This document shows positions 12,708 through 22,217 of a stretch of DNA of 64,000 nt, one piece after another. The notes under the pieces were generated by a model. It searched no databases and was not told the DNA's origin. It saw only the letters and a list, made by a program, of their open reading frames with translations. This DNA is from Eutrigla gurnardus. Lineage: Eukaryota; Chordata; Actinopteri; Perciformes; Triglidae. How positions within the stretch are numbered: the stretch's first letter is position 1; every line of letters starts with the position of its first letter. Position numbers and translations under genes: made by a program. Where the stretch lies: the NCBI GenBank assembly GCA_963514095.1, contig OY741272.1:29395148-29459147 (forward strand), read 5' to 3'.

Positions 12708-15700
12708 AACCAGGACTTGGAGGAGAACCCACTGGGGGAACTGTGTAAAGGTGTGGTGGACATCTGCAGGTGCAACATCCAAAACTGTGAGTTATTTTAC
12801 CGTCTCGTGCTTTACATTCACAAACACAATATGAATATCCACTGAAACTGAGTTAGAGTGGGAATATATATATACATTGAATTTTAGTGTGGTGTTCTCA
12901 ACGTTTGAAAAGTGCTTGGATTTCCAAACATCATGTTGGTTGTTTAGAGGACAATAACATCTCATTTAATGTGATGAACAAGTGACATAATAAGTAGACT
13001 GAATACTGACCATTGGATTGATACAAATATGGAGTTTACCACAGCTGGAAGGGGCTGGAACAGCATGGAGATGCACCTGGAAATGCTTGAAAGTATGACG
13101 TCTTGTTACAGTGAAGAACGGGAAGAACGGGCAGCCCAACGTGTTCACGCTGCAGGACGTGGAGCAGGACAGCCTGCAATTCGACCTGGCGGCGGCGTCG
13201 CTGGAGGAGCTGTTCGAGTGGTACCAGGTGGCCTGGGACATCAAGCAGGGCGCCATGAGCAAGCAGTACAACCGGCAGCAGCAGGTCAGCCGCATATATA
13301 TATATATATATGCACAACGTTCATGTGTTACTGTCAGCATTGCCGTGCAAACAGGAAGTGGACGTTTTTCTGTCCAATCTCAGATCAGGCAGCAAGAGGA
13401 AGTGGAGAAGAAGGACGAGGTCGCCAAGGAGATGTCGGACCTGGTGGTTTACTGTCAGCCACGCAGCAAGGAGAAGGACCGCTTCGGTAAACACTGAACA
13501 CAACCACCGCCACCGCGAGCCGGCCCAGAATAATTCACAATATTATCCCGATAGTCAGCAAAATATGCTTGAAATGCTTTTAAAAATCACACTAAAACAT
13601 CCTGGAATCACTTTTCATTCTGTTGAGAAATAATTGTATTTATTCAATCATACAGAGAACACTGTCATCCACCCTGTTGGCCACCAGGGGGCGACTCCTC
13701 TCTGGTTGTATAGAAGTCTATGAGAAAATGGTCCTACTTCTCTCTGCTGGCCACCAGGGGGCGACTCCTCTCTGGTTGTATAGAAGTCTATGAGAAAATG
13801 GTCCTACTTCTCTCTGCTGGCCACCAGGGGGCGACTCCTCTCTGGTTGTATAGAAGTCTATGAGGAAATGGTCCTACTTCTCCCTGTTGGCCACCAGGGG
13901 GCGACTCCTCTCTGGTTGTATAGAAGTCTATGAGAAAATGGTCCTACTTCTCTCTGCTGGCCACCAGGGGGCGACTCCTCTCTGGTTGTATAGAAGTCTA
14001 TGAGAAAATGGTCCTACTTCTCCCTGTTGGCCACCAGGGGGCGACTCCTCTCTGGTTGTATAGAAGTCTATGAGAAAATGGTCCTACTTTTCTCTTGATG
14101 TATTATCTCAGTAAACGTAAACATGAGTTTATGAGTAAACATGAACATGTCGGTGTGGATCAATGGGTGCCCTCGTCTCGTGTCTGCAGACTCGTACAGC
14201 TACAAAGAGATCCGCTCCTTCGGGGAGAACAAGATGCCGGCAAAGAGCCGCTCCAAGGACTTCATGAAGTACAACCGCAAGGCCCTGAGCCGCATCTACC
14301 CCAAAGGCCAGCGGGTCGAGTCCTCCAACTACGACCCGTACCCGCTGTGGGCCATCGGCAGCCACATGGTGGCGCTCAACTTCCAGACAGCAGGTGCAGT
14401 CTCTATAGGCCTTGACCTGAATGAACAGCTTAAAAGAGACCAGAGGTTCATGTAATGTGTCCGTGTTCACCCAGATAAATACACCCAGCTGAACAGCGCC
14501 CTCTTCAGTCTGAACGGACAGACCGGCTACGTGCTGCAGCCCGAGTTCATGCGAGACGACAGCTACGACCCTCAGCAGGAGAAGAAGAAGGTCAAGTACG
14601 ACGTCTCCGTCCGGGTACGTCACTCACAACACTAACTGGTCCCCCAGAGGTCTAGATAGTAGCTCACATTAGTCCAGAGACCAGACCAGACTATGTGGAG
14701 GAACCAGAGACTGTCTGTGGTCCAAACAACAAGGTCTCTGCTGTATTTACACTCAACAAAAATATAAACGCAACACTTTTGTTTTTGCTCCCATTTTTCA
14801 TGAGATGGACTTAAAGATCTAAAATTCATTCCAGATACACAATATTACCATTTCTCTCAAACATTGTTCACAAATCTGTCTAAATGTGTGATAGTGAGCA
14901 CTTCTGCTTTGCTGAGATAATCCATCCCACCTCACAGGTGTGCCACATCAAGATGCTGATCTGACATCATGATTAGTGCACAGGTGTACCTTATACTGCC
15001 CACAATAAAAGGCCACTCTGAAATGTGCAGTTTTGTCTCACAGCAAAATGCCACAGATGCCACAAGCATTGAGGGAGCGTGCAATTGGCATGCTGACAGC
15101 AGGAATGTCAACCAGATCTGTTGCTCGTGCATTGAATGTTCATTTCTCCACCATAAGCCGTCTCCAAAGGCGTTTCAGAGAATATGGCAGTACATCCAAC
15201 CGGCCTCACAACCGCAGACCACGTGTAACCACACCAGCCCAGGACCTCCACATGCAGCAGGTTCACCTCCAAGATCGTCTGAGACCAGCCACTCAGACAG
15301 CTGCTGAAACAATTGGTTTGCATAACCAAACAATTTCTGCACAAACTGTCAGAAACCGTCTCAGGGAAGCTCAACTGCATGCTCGTCGTCCTCATCAGGG
15401 TCTTGACCTGACTCCAGCTCGTCGCTGTAACAGACTTGAGTGGGCAAATGCTCACATTCGATGGCGTCTGGCACGTTGGAGAGGTGTTCTCTTCACGGAT
15501 GAATCTCGGTTTACATTGTTCAGGGCAGATGGCAGACAGCGTGTGTGGCGTCGTGTGGGTGAGCGCTTTGCTGATGTCAGTGTTGTGGATCGAGTGGCCC
15601 ATGGTGGTGGTGGGGTTATGGTATGGGCAGGCATCTGTTATGGACGAAGAACACAGGTGCATTTTATTGATGGCATTTTGAATGCACAGAGATACCGTGA

Positions 15701-18077
15701 TGAGATCCTGAGGCCCATTGTTGTGCCATACATCCATGAACATCACCTCATGTTTCAGCAAGATAATGCACGGCCCCATGTTGCAAGGATCTGTACACAA
15801 TTCTTGGAAGCTGAAAATGTCCCAGTTCTTGCATGGCCAGCATACTCACCGGACATGTCACCCATTGAGCATGTTTGGGATGTGCTTGACCGGCGTATAC
15901 GACAGCGTGTACCAGTTCCCACTAATATCCAGCAACTTCGCACAGCCATTGAAGAGGAGTGGACCAACATTCCACAGGCCACAATTGACAATCTGATAAA
16001 CTCTATGCGAAGAAGATGTGTTGCACTGCATGAGGCAAATGGTGGTCACACCAGATACTGACTGGTTCTGAGTCCCCAGACCCCCAATAAAGCAAAAAAA
16101 TGCACATTTCAGGGTGGCCTTTTATTGTGGACAGTCTAAGCCGCACCTGTGCACTAATCATGATGTCAGATCAGCATCTTGATGTGGCACACCTGTGAGG
16201 TGGGATGGATTATCTTAGCAAAGCAGAAGTGCTCACTATCACACATTTAGACTGATTTGTGAACAATGTTTGAGACAAATGGTAATATTGTGTATCTGGA
16301 ATGAATTTTAGATCTTTAAGTCCATCTCATGAAAAATGGGAGCAAAAACAAAAGTGTTGCGTTTATATTTTTGTTGAGTGTATGTCTAGATGACCTTATT
16401 TGGAGTGTTGATGGAGCAGCTACAATGTTAGCGTAGCCTAGCACCCATCAACCAGACTCCATTCAGAAAACCAGCGTTTTAACAGTAGTTATCTTGTGGT
16501 CTTGCAGACAGACCTAACAAAGCATGACTCAGCACTTTTTACTGATCATCATCATGATGGAGTTATTTCAGCATCCTTTTCATCTGGTTGTTGATATTAA
16601 ATCACAGATCAATACTTTATTCTGGTTCCTCCAGCTGTAGTGAACCAGCCCACGTTGGTCTTGCTGGATCCAGTGAATCCAGCTTGGTGAAATCCACCAA
16701 GACCCTCTGGATGAAGTCATGAACCCAGACAGGACGGGGTCTGGGTTCCTGGTGGATCTGGGACTTCAACATCATAACAGCAGGTGTGTTTGTCTGCAGG
16801 TGATCGCTGCCAGACATCTCCCCAAACCTGGCCGCAGCATCGCCAGTCCGTTCGTGGAGATCGAGCTGTGTGGACACACAGAAGAAAAGTTCAAGACCAT
16901 CGTCTACCGTAAGGAGGGGGGGGTTATGGGACAGGAAGTGGGGAGGGGAGAACTTATTTGAGATCACGTGAAGAGTGCTGCCTTCCTGTCTCGGCTGCAG
17001 GTGACAACGGTCTGAACCCGGTGTGGAAAGGCCCGGCGAAGTCTGTGATGTTCACCGTGCACGAGCCTGAACTCACCTTCCTGCGCTTCGTGGTCAACGA
17101 GGAGGACATGTTCTCAGACCCCAACTTCCTGGCTCAGGCCACGTTTCCTGTCAAAGGCCTGCGCTCAGGTGGGAACTCACATCAGTTCACACCACGCTCA
17201 CACATGACTCATCACCAGGCAGCGTTTCTATTCACCACACTGTCTGTTCTCAGGAGCAGACTCTCTGTTCCTACTTTACATAAGATCCCTGATACACCGA
17301 CAATACAGTCCTGCTTCTAGATTTCAGTTGCTTTCACTGCAGTATTGAAATCATTAAAACCATCACAGTGAACATCAGAACGCTGTTGAAGCTGCAGTAG
17401 AAGACCCCCAACATCGTGCTCCATAAACTCATGTTTACAACGTTTACTGAGATAATACATCAAGAGAGAAGTAGGACCATTTTCTCATAGACTTCTATAC
17501 AACCAGAGAGGAGTCGCCCCCTGGTGGCCAGCAGAGAGAAGTAGGACCATTTTCTCATAGACTTCTATACAACCAGAGAGGAGTCGCCCCCTGGTGGCCA
17601 GCAGAGAGAAGTAGGACCATTTTCTCATAGACTTCTATACAACCAGAGAGGAGTCGCCCCCTGGTGGCCAGCAGAGAGAAGTAGGACCATTTTCTCATAG
17701 ACTTCTATACAACCAGAGAGGAGTCGCCCCCTGGTGGCCAGCAGAGAGAAGTAGGACCATTTTCTCATAGACTTCTATACAACCAGAGAGGAGTCGCCCC
17801 CTGGTGGCCAGCAGAGAGAAGTAGGACCATTTTCTCATAGACTTCTATACAACCAGAGAGGAGGTGCCCCCTGGTGGCCAGCAGGGAGAATGCAGCTTTA
17901 ATGCACTTCAGCATTGGCTTCACTGTTTATTATCAGGTTTAGCTGCATCCACAAACAGCTGACTCAGCGTTTTACCTCCACAGGTTATCGCTCGGTGCCT
18001 CTGAAGAACGGATACAGTGAAAACTTAGAGTTGGCGTCTCTGCTGATCTACATTGACATACAACAAGCAGGGGTGAG

Positions 18078-18148
<71 letters not shown>

Positions 18149-18684
18149 CAGTTTGTGAGTGTGATCACTTGACTGCTCCTCCAGAGAGCCGAGGAGGAGC
18201 TGTACTCGTCCTCCAGCCAGCTGAAGAAGAAGACGGCGGATTTCAGCAGCGAACCGTTCCTGTACGACACTCACGGCAACATCACCCGCTCCGCCCCCCC
18301 GCGCCAACACAACCCGCTCAGCAGGGAGGGCAGCACCGGAGAGAACCACAGGTTGGCATCAAACCCACGGGGAACTATAACTATGATAAACTTTATTTGT
18401 AAGGCACCTTTTTAAATAGAGCTTTACCTAAACATCAGCAGAAATACATTTTCCAGGTGCAAAATGACAATCAAAAATACATACAAATGCAACGCACCTA
18501 CGTTTACCGACATACTGACATATATATATATATATATATACATCATATAAACGCCACTAGGAGGCGGTCTATACTTTATGTTGGCAAACAAACAGAATCA
18601 AACTCAAAACAAAGCCTCTGATTCCTCCTCGTTGTTTCCAGGCCCAAAGAGAAGAAGATAAACAACAGTAAGTTCTACTCGTGA
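509..18684 (+). CDS. plcg2: phospholipase C gamma 2 (complete, 32 coding exons)
   Basis: Receptor-coupled enzyme that splits PIP2 into IP3 and diacylglycerol at the plasma membrane, mainly in blood cells. Exons: 509-692, 5346-5495, 5622-5715, 5788-5835, 5920-6004, 6139-6219, 6328-6371, 6452-6524, 6857-6958, 7308-7426, 7533-7618, 7755-7872, 7966-8134, 8921-9019, 9375-9461, 9607-9776, 10018-10218, 10374-10496, 10577-10757, 11897-11965, 12053-12162, 12474-12570, 12714-12786, 13112-13284, 13384-13486, 14190-14393, 14475-14614, 16800-16908, 17001-17168, 17984-18072, 18185-18351, 18642-18684. Phases join without a break into 1252 aa (human about 1265). Order: PH about 20-130, EF-hands, X box about 312-450 (catalytic H325 and H369, calcium ligands N326, E355, D357), split PH, SH2 523-625 (R556), SH2 638-735 (R664), linker tyrosines Y746 and Y751, SH3 766-820, Y box 947-1061, C2, ending NNSKFYS. 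The linker and C-terminus point to gamma 2, not gamma 1. The 509 start matches the human spacing to the first conserved block; an in-frame ATG lies at 470. Odd sites: GC donor at 12163, weak donors after 9461 and 10218. Confidence 0.95.
780..5272 (+). repeat. 4.5 kb minisatellite, 20-bp unit, in plcg2 intron 1
   Basis: The first 540 bases are GGAT/GGGT tetranucleotide repeats with interspersed TGGTGTCTCGTT. From about 1310 a 20-bp unit (GTTTAGTTGGGTGGATGGAT and close variants) runs roughly 195 times. Variants alternate TTGGGT/TTAGGT and TTTAG/TTTAT. Small ORFs predicted inside (WMDGW repeats) are products of the repeat and not genes. Confidence 0.97.
6788..6853 (+). repeat. (TG)n microsatellite abutting the plcg2 exon 9 acceptor
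   Basis: About 33 TG dinucleotides run up to the acceptor CAG at 6854-6856. They replace the usual pyrimidine tract of that intron. Confidence 0.95.
7190..7307 (+). repeat. CT-rich low-complexity tract before plcg2 exon 10
   Basis: Nearly pure pyrimidine (TCC/TCT repeats) ending at the acceptor AG of exon 10. It works as an over-long polypyrimidine tract. Confidence 0.85.
8212..8916 (+). repeat. 11-bp CT-rich minisatellite in plcg2 intron 13
   Basis: About 64 copies of an 11-bp unit of the form TTTCCTCCTTG / TTTCCTCCTCA / TTTCCACCTTG. The array fills almost the whole intron and ends at the acceptor of the exon starting at 8921. Long ORFs here (FPPCFLLVSS repeats, up to about 300 codons) are artefacts of the unit. 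Confidence 0.95.
9820..9935 (+). repeat. dispersed repeat fragment (GTACGGGTGCTGGAAA type)
   Basis: A similar sequence recurs at 22006-22075 and 47517-47590. It reads GTACGGGTGCTGGAAA, then CCTTGAAAA, then a TTTCAAGGTTTGAAA hairpin-like part. Class unknown. It lies inside plcg2 intron 16. Confidence 0.6.
10322..10372 (+). repeat. (CCTC)n tract at the plcg2 exon 18 acceptor
   Basis: Simple CCTC/CCTCC repeats run directly into the acceptor CAG before the exon starting at 10374. Confidence 0.85.
10820..11800. mobile_element. probable transposon-derived insert in plcg2 intron 19
   Basis: About 1 kb with a base composition unlike the flanking intron. It contains a large inverted repeat (11093-11241), a GC-rich stretch and a TATATA motif near 11630. 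No transposase reading frame or clean terminal repeats were found, so class and limits are guesses. Confidence 0.35.
11093..11241. repeat. imperfect 70-bp inverted repeat with 9-bp loop
   Basis: The left arm 11093-11162 and right arm 11172-11241 are reverse complements at roughly 80-85% of positions by eye. Both begin or end with TACTGGAAAC and share AGTAAACATTCAT. The transcript would fold into one long hairpin. Confidence 0.85.
12163..12215 (+). promoter_or_regulatory. plcg2: GC splice donor followed by (AC)n, plcg2 exon 21
   Basis: The exon ending at 12162 is followed by GCAAGT, not GTAAGT. Using this donor restores the conserved NGWWKGDY of the SH3 domain across the join to 12474. The downstream GT near 12167 would break the frame. 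An (AC)n run begins 8 bases into the intron. Confidence 0.8.
12225..12370 (+). repeat. composite repeat copy A (tail part only)
   Basis: Matches the 3' tail of the composite family (copies at 34437 and 43620). It has GTCCATTTAGAGTCCACCAG, then GGGGGCGGGGCTTACC, then GATTGACAGG. No 70-bp units are present here. Confidence 0.85.
12424..12472 (+). repeat. (GGTCT)n at the plcg2 exon 22 acceptor
   Basis: A run of GGTCT pentamers ends in CTGCAG, the acceptor of the exon starting at 12474. Confidence 0.85.
12624..12704 (+). repeat. (TG)n microsatellite before plcg2 exon 23
   Basis: About 40 TG units with one TC interruption, 10 bases upstream of the acceptor at 12711-12713. Confidence 0.95.
12900..13095 (+). 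repeat. dispersed repeat D, partial copy
   Basis: Shares TCCAAACATCATGTTGG through GGAAATGCTTG with the longer copies at 31635-32085 and 47585-48020. It ends about 17 bases before the acceptor of plcg2 exon 24. Confidence 0.8.
13668..14130 (+). repeat. composite repeat copy B: six 70-bp units with CTCF-like motifs
   Basis: CCACCAGGGGGCGACT recurs exactly every 70 bp at 13681, 13751, 13821, 13891, 13961 and 14031. The array is followed by the family tail TTGATGTATTATCTCAG. It lies in plcg2 intron 25, + orientation. Confidence 0.95.
14750..16380 (+). mobile_element. complete Tc1-like transposon with TA target duplication
   Basis: The 1631-bp element starts CACTCAACAAAAATATAAAC and ends with the reverse complement. 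TA dinucleotides at 14748-14749 and 16381-16382 form the duplicated target. The inverted repeats are long, about 279 bp (14750-15028 and 16101-16380), with very few differences. The transposase frame inside is open throughout. The intact frame and near-identical arms suggest a recent arrival in plcg2 intron 27. Confidence 0.95.
15048..16061 (+). CDS. Tc1/mariner transposase, intact (337 aa)
   Basis: Cuts and reinserts the surrounding Tc1 element at TA sites. From the ATG at 15048 there are 337 codons to the TGA at 16059-16061, about the usual Tc1 length. The N-terminal half carries the paired helix-turn-helix DNA-binding region with an RRPR motif in the AT-hook-like linker. The DDE catalytic triad is complete: D in FTDESRF (residue 151), D in FQQDNARPH (239) and E in SPDMSPIEHVWD (274). 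The second and third acids are 34 residues apart, the DD34E spacing of the Tc1 group. No stop or frameshift was seen, so it may still be active. The open frame also runs 5 codons upstream without an ATG. Confidence 0.95.
   Translation: MPQMPQALRERAIGMLTAGMSTRSVARALNVHFSTISRLQRRFREYGSTSNRPHNRRPRVTTPAQDLHMQQVHLQDRLRPATQTAAETIGLHNQTISAQTVRNRLREAQLHARRPHQGLDLTPARRCNRLEWANAHIRWRLARWRGVLFTDESRFTLFRADGRQRVWRRVGERFADVSVVDRVAHGGGGVMVWAGICYGRRTQVHFIDGILNAQRYRDEILRPIVVPYIHEHHLMFQQDNARPHVARICTQFLEAENVPVLAWPAYSPDMSPIEHVWDVLDRRIRQRVPVPTNIQQLRTAIEEEWTNIPQATIDNLINSMRRRCVALHEANGGHTRY
17418..17910 (-). repeat. composite repeat copy C: six 70-bp units, reverse orientation
   Basis: CCCCCTGGTGGCC recurs every 70 bp, with CTGGTGG at 17521, 17591, 17661, 17731, 17801 and 17871. 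The last unit has GGTGC for GTCGC. The family tail is on its left, so the copy is inverted relative to copy B. It lies in plcg2 intron 29. Confidence 0.95.
18080..18144 (+). repeat. (AC)n microsatellite after the plcg2 exon 30 donor
   Basis: About 32 AC units beginning 8 bases into the intron. Confidence 0.95.
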
Positions 18685-19203
18685 AGACTCGGACGACCTT
18701 CCTGCCGGAGGAACTACAAGTCAGCATCTCGTCCCTCGGCTTTCCTGAAGGAACTGGATCTGGGCAGCGTTTTACAACTGTGACATTTTTCAGTTTTCAG
18801 ACCAAAAACATTTATTTCACATAAAAAATGTGTGGGCTTCATGTGTCCTCAAATGTGGAAAATATCGGAACATCCCCCCCAAAGCCCTCTGGGAAATGTA
18901 GGACAGTAGAGGTGGGTGAGGCAGGTTGAGAGGAGGGTCAAGCGTTTGTTTTAACAGATAAGACGTGAGGTTGAGATGATGGTGAGCCTGTTGCTTTTTC
19001 ATTCTGCATTCAGTCTGAAATCAAACTGTTAGAGGAGCATATTTATTTTTAATAAGAGGAGAGCAAGTGAAATAATAATAATAATCATAATTATAATAAT
19101 AGCTTCACCGTGGCGCGGCACTGTTCTTCTGCCTCAGAGGCTCGTGTTGAAGTTTTTTTTTTTTTATGTGGTTAATATAAATGGCGATGAGTGTGAGACG
19201 AGC

Positions 19204-19660
19204 TGTGTGTGTGTGGTTGGAACGTTCTCCCTCCGTGTGTGTGATTGGAACGTTCTCCCTCCGTGTGTGTGGTTGGAACGTTCTCCCTCCGTGTGTGTGG
19301 TTGGAACGTTCTCCCTCCGTGTGTGTGATTGGAACGTTCTCCCTCCGTGTGTGTGGTTGGAACGTTCTCCCTCCGTGTGTGTGATTGGAACGTTCTCCCT
19401 CCGTGTGTGTGGTTGGAACGTTCTCCCTCCGTGTGTGTGGTTGGAACGTTCTCCCTCCGTGTGTGTGGTTGGAACGTTCTCCCTCCGTGTGTGTGGTTGG
19501 AACGTTCTCCCTCCGTGTGTGTGGTTGGAACGTTCTCCCTCCGTGTGTGTGATTGGAACGTTCTCCCTCCGTGTGTGTGGTTGGAACGTTCTCCCTCCGT
19601 GTGTGTGGTTGGAACGTTCTCCCTCCGTGTGTGTGGTTGGAACGTTCTCCCTCTGTGCAT
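19204..19660 (+). repeat. 28-bp minisatellite in the plcg2 3' UTR region
   Basis: About 16 copies of GTGTGTGTGGTTGGAACG plus TTCTCCCTCC; some copies have GATTGG for GGTTGG. Every frame is open on both strands because the unit contains no stop. The ORFs of up to 196 codons here are not genes. Confidence 0.97.
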
Positions 19661-19880
19661 AAATAACCATAAATAGATAAAAACATAACAAGCATGAGTG
19701 TTTTTTACGTCCTGGAATTTTAAAAATCAGGGTCTATTTTTTTCTCTACCACGATAGTGAGCTAGACAGCTTCTTTCAAGTTACTTGTGATGATATTAAT
19801 GATGATTATTATGATTATTATTAATGAAAATTCAGCAAGTGTGAGTGTTTTTTTTATCGTTCTAGACCTTCTAATGAATC

Positions 19881-19886
19881 AATAAA
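19881..19886 (+). terminator. polyadenylation signal candidate for plcg2
   Basis: AATAAA followed by TG-rich sequence within 40 bases, as expected of a cleavage site. Confidence 0.5.
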
Positions 19887-20032
19887 GTGAACTTGGTGAA
19901 CTTTACCCTTCATCTCTGTCTCCTCTTGTTGTGTTCGCTTTTATTCACTGTAATCATATACAGTTCGGTGCGTTGCCTCGTACAGCAACACAAAGAAGTA
20001 GCACCAACTACGCAGTTTGTCAAACACGTAAT

Positions 20033-20072
<40 letters not shown>

Positions 20073-20439
20073 ATCCACATGTGTAAAGTATGGATTATTT
20101 TATAGCGTCCTAAGAAGTTAGAATAATTGCTCTGTCGTGAAACGTGAAGTCACTTCTGTGCACATAAAATAATACAATCATGGTTATGAATGCGTGAAAC
20201 AACATTTAGGTTAATCATGTAACGTTTCTTCTCGTTTTAGTCCCAATAAACTTGCAACATCACATCGCGCTTCTTCATACAGTGTGGCTTGTTTTCCCGG
20301 GATTATGTCTTACAGGCAGCTACTTCTTGGACACACACACACAACCAGCAGCTCCCGCAGTGTTTTCATAGATAGAGCAGACATTATAACTAATCATTAT
20401 TATTGTGAGTCTCTGTAATCTTTAGTCTTCAGTTGTAAA

Positions 20440-20670
20440 CGAGCCCTGCTCGAGTCTCTTGTTGGACGTTGAAGCGCTGCTACCTGACAGACAAAGCTCG
20501 GGGCGAACAGCGCTGGACAGGGAGGAGGGCCGTGTGACGTCAAGACTGTGTTTACAGCTAGCAGCTAGCCGCGGACGCTAGCCAGCCTTCTCCTTCTCGC
20601 TCCGGGGCCGGGGGTCTTCTTCGTCAAATCCCTCTCGCCGACCCCCCATGGTCTTCGTCCGGGGGGAGAC
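20440..20670 (+). promoter_or_regulatory. tmem170a: tmem170a promoter / 5' UTR region
   Basis: GC- and CpG-rich DNA directly upstream of the tmem170a start, contrasting with AT-rich DNA to the left. No TATA box is seen; it looks like a CpG-type housekeeping promoter. Confidence 0.45.
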
Positions 20671-22217
20671 ATGCAGGACCGGTACAGCGAGGTCGGCTTC
20701 GTCCAGCAGATCCTCGGGTTGAATCTGGTTCCGAGGAAGAACGGCACACACCGGGGCAACGACACGTCCCTTGACGACTTCTCAGGTCGGCTAATGTCCG
20801 GTTCGCCTCGGTGTGTGTAACTGACTGTGTAACGACGGGGGGATGATGAATACCACACCGGGTCCCGTGTTCCCCGGTTAACAGTGACGTATAACCGGGC
20901 TGGAGTACCGTTAAGATGTGACTGTTAACGTTAGCTGCTCTGTTAGCGGTAGCATGCTAAGCTACTGTAGCTCTGTAAAGCTAGCTGACGTCATAGCTTC
21001 GTGTTTGCGGAACAGATGTGTTACAAACTTCTGTTGTTGTTTTTATTTTGGTGGTTGTTACTTCCTCAATCCTCTATGTAGAAACTTTATTTAAACACGG
21101 TGCTCGTTCAACTCCATCGGTCTAATACATTACATAGATTACAAATTTAACGTTGAGCTCCGTCGGGTCACGTGTTCGGTCACTCCTCTCATTCGTACCC
21201 TTTTTTAAATATATATTTTTACATTTAAATTTGCGTATTTTTTTCGGTCACGTGCCTTTCGGAAGATCCCCCACTTCGCACTTGTGACGTAGTGTGTGTG
21301 TTATTGTGTGGGTGTTTATGGATAGAAAATAAATAATGTCTATATATCAAGTCAAGTGTTCGTAGATTACAGATTGAAAATCGTGTACACAAGCAAACAG
21401 CTAACACATCCATTACTGGATCCGTCCTCTTCTGGTTCTGGTCCGGGGCCCCGACTCGGGAACTCTGGGATCACAATTATGTTAGAGTTTCCCCCACTCG
21501 TAATTAAGACTTAAGGGGGGCGTCCACGGGAAATAGGTATTTACCATAACTCCGATACAGCTCGCCGTTGGACGGCCGTTTTGTGTCCTCGTCATCTCCT
21601 TCCTCAGAGTACTCGCCAGCAGGACCTGCTCCTGGATCTGGGCCTGTTCCTGGTCCCGGTCCCGGTCCAAGTCCTGGTCCTGATGCTTGTTTGTTTGTGA
21701 GCAGAGATGTGGTACGGCGTGTTCCTGGACCTGGTCCCGGTCCTGATGCTTGTGTGTTTGTGAGCAGAGATGTGGTCCCGGTCCCGGTCCTGATGCTTGT
21801 GTGTTTGTGAGCAGAGATGTGGTACGGCGTGTTCCTGTGGGCCGCCGTCTCTTCGCTGGTCTTCCACCTGCCGGCCGCCCTGCTGGCCCTCGCCACGCTG
21901 CGGCAGCACAAGACGGCCCGCTTCATGCCCATTGCCATCCTCCTCATGGGCATCGTAGGCCCGGTGTTCGGGGGCGTCCTCACCAGTAAGTCCTCTCACA
22001 GTTTGGTACGGGTGCTGGAAATCCTTGAAAATTTTTAGTGCAGTGGTTTCAAGGTTTGAAAGGTGCTTGGATCTTCTTTCTTCCAGGTGCCGCCATCGCC
22101 GGAGTGTACAAGGCAGCAGGCAAGAGGATGATCTCTCTGGAGGCGCTCGTCTTCGGCGTGGGACAGTCGTTTTGTGTCCTCATCATCTCCTTCCTCAGAG
22201 TACTCGCCACCCTTTAG
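20671..22217 (+). CDS. tmem170a: transmembrane protein 170A (3 exons, 138 aa)
   Basis: Small multi-pass protein of the ER and nuclear envelope; the mammalian form affects ER sheet and nuclear-pore formation. Exons 20671-20785, 21815-21985 and 22087-22217 join in phase to 138 codons and a TAG (human about 144 aa). The N-terminus has VQQILGLNLVPR, matching the family's LLQQIL block, then two glycosylation sequons (N24, N30). Exons 2-3 hold EMWYGVFLWAAVSSLVFH, ILLMGIVGP, SAAIAGVYKAAGK and the C-terminal SFLRVLATL. Three membrane spans lie at about 42-66, 76-100 and 113-135. The exon 1 donor (GTCGGC) is weak but is the only one that keeps the frame. Intron 1 contains look-alike copies of the exon 2 acceptor and exon 3 tail. 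It shares strand with plcg2 and is convergent with cox8. Confidence 0.93.
21571..21814 (+). repeat. partial tandem duplication of tmem170a exons inside intron 1
   Basis: 21585-21610 copies the end of exon 3 (GTTTTGTGTCCTC through AGTACTCGCCA). At about 21697 and 21763 are copies of the real exon 2 acceptor and first codons (GTTTGTGAGCAGAGATGTGG). The linking DNA is a CCTGGTCCCGGT-type repeat. Only the last copy, ending in CAG at 21814, leads into an intact exon 2. Confidence 0.85.

Larger units (their letters stand above)
14641..16560 (+). repeat. dispersed repeat, copy 2, split by the Tc1 element
   Basis: 14641-14749 joined to 16383-16560 is the reverse complement of the window start. Without the Tc1 insert and its extra TA it is continuous with copy 1. 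It lies in plcg2 intron 27, beginning about 25 bases after the donor. Confidence 0.85.
18685..19886 (+). other. plcg2: plcg2 3' UTR, candidate
   Basis: From the stop at 18684 to a polyadenylation signal AATAAA at 19881-19886 there is no other gene. The stretch includes the 28-bp minisatellite at 19204-19660. Use of this signal is inferred; no transcript evidence is available. Confidence 0.5.

Noticed and set aside
15033..15047. Longer transposase start at 15033
   Set aside because: The codon there is TTG; the first ATG in frame is at 15048 and gives the usual family length.
19105..19695. ORFs of up to 196 codons around 19.1-19.7k
   Set aside because: Translation of a 28-bp minisatellite; periodic in every frame.
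20565..20858. 97-codon minus-strand ORF over tmem170a exon 1
   Set aside because: Antisense shadow in GC-rich DNA; the + strand encodes the recognised protein.
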